Origin: UBA1924 sp963976625 | GTDB lineage: Bacteria > Planctomycetota > Phycisphaerae > Phycisphaerales > UBA1924 | Assembly (NCBI GenBank): GCA_963976625.1 | Contig: CAXBLA010000004.1 | Coordinates: 98,489-162,488 of the forward strand | Direction: 5' to 3' | DNA: 64,000 nucleotides | In this document: one piece after another, positions 61,094-64,000 of the stretch | Layout: each line of letters opens with the position of its first letter | Numbering within the stretch: the stretch's first letter is position 1 | Notes under the pieces: model-generated | What the model saw: only the letters and a program-made list of their open reading frames with translations | What the model was told of the DNA's origin: nothing | Databases searched by the model: none | Position numbers and translations under genes: made by a program

Positions 61094-62325
61094 TCAACTG
61101 CCTGCTCTGTTGATGTTTCGAGCTCGAGCACACGAATGTCCCGGTACTCGATCACATTCCCATCGTGATGCCCCTGCACCGCGAATCGCCCGCGTGGGTA
61201 GTCGCTCAAATGGGTATCGACCATGGGCACGCCATTGATCCATGTGCGGATCCAGTCCCCCTGCGCCCGCACTCGGTAATCAAACCACGCGCCATCGCGC
61301 GTAATCGGCCCGGCATGATCCTTGGGCCACGCCCGATCATAGATCGCCCCGGTGAAGTTCTTGGGATCATGGTTATCCACCTGCGCCTCGTACCCGATCG
61401 GCCACGGGTTATTCTTGTCTGGATTGGGCTCGGTGCGGAAGTACATCCCAGAGTTGCCACGCTCGTTGACCTTCACCAACGCACGCATCTCAAAGTCCCG
61501 ATACACGGTCTTGGTAAACAGATGCCCGGGCCCTTTGCGACCCACCAGCGTCCCGCCCTCGTTGGTCCACTCGGCGTTGTCCTCTGAGAACCAATAGCTC
61601 AGCTTGGGATCGATCAACGCCTTCATGCCCGCTGGCTCGGGGTCCGGGGACAGATCCTTGATCTTGATGTTCTTGAACCGGAACGGGTGCCCGTGATCCT
61701 GCAGCGAGATGTACCCCGTCGGTGCGCGCCCATTGAGCGGCAACGGCTGATCGACCGAACGGAAGTACCCGCGCTCGTCAAGCTGTTCATCGTTGATGAC
61801 CTTGATGCCGTTGAGCGTGACATCAACCGTGTCGCCCACCACGCGGATGTGATACGAGTTCCACTCGCCCGCCGGCTTGACGGCCATGGGCGTCGCGGTA
61901 ATCGCGGTGTAGATCGAGCCGCAGGTATGGTCGGCGGGCTCTTGCCCGTGGGTATCGAGTATCTGGACCTCGAATCCGGTAAATGCCGGATCGCCGTTGG
62001 ATGAGCCGCGAATCCCCACGCCCGAGTTGCCGCCCTCGGGCATCCAGAAATCGAGCATCAGCTCAAAGTCGCGGTACATCTTGTCGGTGCGGATCCACCA
62101 GCCCTCGCCCGGCTTGAGCGTGACGAGCTCGCCATCGACCACACCCCACGCGTCGAGGTTGCCCTCGCAGGCCCACCCGCTCAGGTCCTGGCCGTTGAAG
62201 AGATCAACCCAGCCCTGATCGAGCGCCAACTGGCCATGCTCGCACGATTGCGACGAAGCACATCCGCCCAACAACAGCCCGAACGACAGCCCACCCAATA
62301 CCAACCGGCTCACAAAGCGTTTCAT
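61090..62325 (-). CDS. Lipoprotein with two DUF1080 (3-keto-disaccharide hydrolase-like) domains
   Basis: A 411-residue lipoprotein (LLLGGCASSQ). Two concanavalin-like beta-jelly-roll domains: the first starts WVDLFNGQDLSGWACEGN and ends in FKNIKIKDL, the second starts YWFSEDNAEWTNEGGTLVG and ends in YRDIRVLELE. DUF1080 enzymes hydrolyse 3-keto-glycosides made by Gfo/Idh/MocA enzymes. Having two copies in one chain suggests one is structural or both differ in specificity. It is convergent with oxidoreductase 4. Confidence 0.87.
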   Translation of the reverse strand: MKRFVSRLVLGGLSFGLLLGGCASSQSCEHGQLALDQGWVDLFNGQDLSGWACEGNLDAWGVVDGELVTLKPGEGWWIRTDKMYRDFELMLDFWMPEGGNSGVGIRGSSNGDPAFTGFEVQILDTHGQEPADHTCGSIYTAITATPMAVKPAGEWNSYHIRVVGDTVDVTLNGIKVINDEQLDERGYFRSVDQPLPLNGRAPTGYISLQDHGHPFRFKNIKIKDLSPDPEPAGMKALIDPKLSYWFSEDNAEWTNEGGTLVGRKGPGHLFTKTVYRDFEMRALVKVNERGNSGMYFRTEPNPDKNNPWPIGYEAQVDNHDPKNFTGAIYDRAWPKDHAGPITRDGAWFDYRVRAQGDWIRTWINGVPMVDTHLSDYPRGRFAVQGHHDGNVIEYRDIRVLELETSTEQAVD

Positions 62326-62500
62326 ACAGATTCCTTCTTTTCATCTACTCACGGCTCAACCCGCTTCACGGTACCGGATCGCCCTTGCCCGGTCAACACG
62401 CCTCTGATCGCCGGTGCAACATCTCCCGGCGGATCAGGTACAATCGAACCCAGCGATTCCGCTGAGTTTCCCGTATTCCTTTATCTACACGAGGACCACC

Positions 62501-64000
62501 ATGACCCCGATACGCACCGCAGGCGTTGGCCTGCTCTTGAGCTTTGCGCTCGCGGGCACCGCCGTTGCCCAATCCGAAAACCAAGACGGCTACCTCTCCA
62601 ACAACGCCCTCTTTGACTCAGCCAAAGCCCTCGACGCTTCGAGCACCCACGCGTGGTTGTCCACAATCGGGTCGAGCCTGGCCGGGCAGCCGATCCACCT
62701 GATCACGCTCGGGTCCTCCAAGGGCACCGCCAGCGATCACCCGGCCATGCTGATCACCGCCGGGATCGACGGGCGACAACTCGCCAGCACCGAGACCGCG
62801 ATGCGCATCGCCAACAGGATCATCGAATCGCACACCGACCTGCTCGACGAGATGACCATCTACATCGTCCCGAGGCTCAACCCCGACGGAGCCGCTCGTA
62901 ACCTCAAGTCGCTCTCTATGGGCGACGCGGGCAACACAAGACCAGTCGACGACGATCGCGATCGCTTGCTCAACGAGGACGCCCCCGAAGACCTCAACAA
63001 CGACGGCTACATCACCACCATGCGTCGGCTCAACCCGCCCATCGACGACATCCCCACCCACCTCGCGGATCCCGATGATCCTCGCCTAAACATCGAACCC
63101 GATCTTAAGGAAGATCAGCACGCGAGCTTCACAATCTACCCCGAGGGCATCGACAACGACGGCGACGGGCAGATCAACGAGGACGGGTTCGGCAGCGTCG
63201 ATCTCGATCAGAACTTCATGCACCGCTGGCCAGAGCACGCGACGCACGCCGGTCGCTACCCGCTCTCCGAGCCCGAGGCCCACGCGATCGCCCAGTTCGT
63301 CCTCGAAAACGACCACATCGTAATGGCATTGACCCTCGGCCGCCACGATAACCTCGTGAACCTGCCTCAGTCTGGCGCCAAGGACATCTCCGGGGCCGCG
63401 CCCAAGGAGATCGATTCTAAAGACAGCGATCTGTACAAGCAGGCGAGTGAGTTGTTCAAGGAAGCCGTGGGATATAAAGAAGCCCCGAAGCACGACACCG
63501 CGGGCAGCTTCCACGCGTGGTTGTATGCTCAGCGTGGGATCCCGAGCTTCGCCGCCAATGCCTGGGCCCGCCCGGAGCTCGAATCCGCCGATGACAACGA
63601 TCAAGATCAAGAACCCGCAGAAACTCCAGCAGCCGAAGCACCGAATGCCGAGCCCAGGCTCACCCCATCGGGCGTGGGCGACATCAGCATGGAGACCCTC
63701 GAAGAACTCATGGACGCCTACGAGGCCTTCACCGGCGAGCCGGTCGATCAGACCATGATGGGCATGATCACCCCAGACATGGTCGAGCAGTACGCCGCCC
63801 AGGCGGGGATCCAGATCCGCAGGGTCACGCCTGAAGCCGAGCCCAAAGCAGACAAACCAAAGTCGGACGACAAGCCGAAAAAGAAGAAGCTCAGCGACGA
63901 CGCCAAGTGGCTCGCCTACTTCGAGCAAGCCGGCATCACTGGGTTCGTCGATTGGCAGCCCTACGACCACCCGACCTTGGGCAAGGTCGAGATCGGCGGG
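62501..64000 (+). CDS. M14-like exported protein, truncated by window end
   Basis: Starts at the ATG at 62501 and is open for 500 codons to the window edge. A signal peptide ends near VAQSEN. The M14 carboxypeptidase core is recognisable: MLITAGIDGRQLASTE, IYIVPRLNPDGAARN, VDLDQNFMHRWPEH and PLSEPEAHAIAQF. The zinc motif HxxE is replaced by DGRQ at the aligned place, and DLNRNF by DLDQNF. Two calcium-loop-like segments (DLNNDGYI, DNDGDGQINEDG) are present. The C-terminus has a Lys/Asp-rich linker. It may be a non-classical or inactive peptidase. Confidence 0.75.
   Translation, partial: MTPIRTAGVGLLLSFALAGTAVAQSENQDGYLSNNALFDSAKALDASSTHAWLSTIGSSLAGQPIHLITLGSSKGTASDHPAMLITAGIDGRQLASTETAMRIANRIIESHTDLLDEMTIYIVPRLNPDGAARNLKSLSMGDAGNTRPVDDDRDRLLNEDAPEDLNNDGYITTMRRLNPPIDDIPTHLADPDDPRLNIEPDLKEDQHASFTIYPEGIDNDGDGQINEDGFGSVDLDQNFMHRWPEHATHAGRYPLSEPEAHAIAQFVLENDHIVMALTLGRHDNLVNLPQSGAKDISGAAPKEIDSKDSDLYKQASELFKEAVGYKEAPKHDTAGSFHAWLYAQRGIPSFAANAWARPELESADDNDQDQEPAETPAAEAPNAEPRLTPSGVGDISMETLEELMDAYEAFTGEPVDQTMMGMITPDMVEQYAAQAGIQIRRVTPEAEPKADKPKSDDKPKKKKLSDDAKWLAYFEQAGITGFVDWQPYDHPTLGKVEIGG

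Noticed and set aside
1..64000. CRISPR arrays and rRNA genes
   Set aside because: No regularly spaced repeats of the right size and no rRNA-like stretch were seen on reading through the window.

Overview
The window looks like a chromosomal segment of a high-GC planctomycete, most likely of the Phycisphaerae type. This is inferred from gene content: a LysW-carrier amino-acid operon, Gfo/Idh/MocA oxidoreductases alternating with TIM-barrel sugar isomerases and a DUF1080 hydrolase, Tat-exported dehydrogenases, and a short coiled-coil protein of a type I associate with planctomycetes. No rRNA or other taxonomic marker is present to prove it.

Layout. 1-12.3 kb is housekeeping and envelope genes: rpiA, an ALDH7-type dehydrogenase, a sulfotransferase fused to a membrane domain, crcB, a histidine phosphatase, a lipoprotein hydrolase, a DUF368 polyprenyl-phosphate transporter, lgt, tatD, nnrD and a TraB-like protein carrying a GspG-like insert. 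12.3-16.8 kb is the lysK-Z-Y-X-W operon read leftward. It is preceded by a 28-codon lysine-rich reading frame and an intrinsic terminator, which is the layout of a transcription attenuator. 17-21.7 kb holds ade, tRNA-Ser(GCT), small conserved genes, rpoZ, coaC and tRNA-Ser(GGA).

21.7-35.1 kb is a 13.4-kb integrated element. It is bounded by a 19-bp direct repeat of the 3' end of tRNA-Ser(GGA), with matching paired octamers just inside both ends. It carries an excisionase-like gene and a tyrosine integrase, each with a one-base frame disruption, and an intact large serine recombinase. It also carries three winged-helix-like proteins related to each other, a C5 cytosine methyltransferase, and a tightly overlapping three-gene operon built on a GHKL (MORC/MutL-like) ATPase. 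The methyltransferase plus the ATPase operon is the best candidate for an undescribed defence or restriction-type system.

35.1-43 kb is a nine-gene type IV pilus / type II secretion-like assembly operon (pilM-N-O-P-like, ATPase, platform protein, three pseudopilins), almost wholly joined by stop/start overlaps. 43-50 kb is a TetR-RND efflux operon with a near-palindromic operator. 50-64 kb is a carbohydrate cluster: three TIM-barrel isomerases, four Gfo/Idh/MocA oxidoreductases, a two-domain DUF1080 hydrolase, an MFS transporter, ApbE and a membrane protein with one c-type heme motif. This fits oxidation of sugars through keto intermediates. The window ends inside an M14-like protein whose zinc-ligand positions appear substituted.
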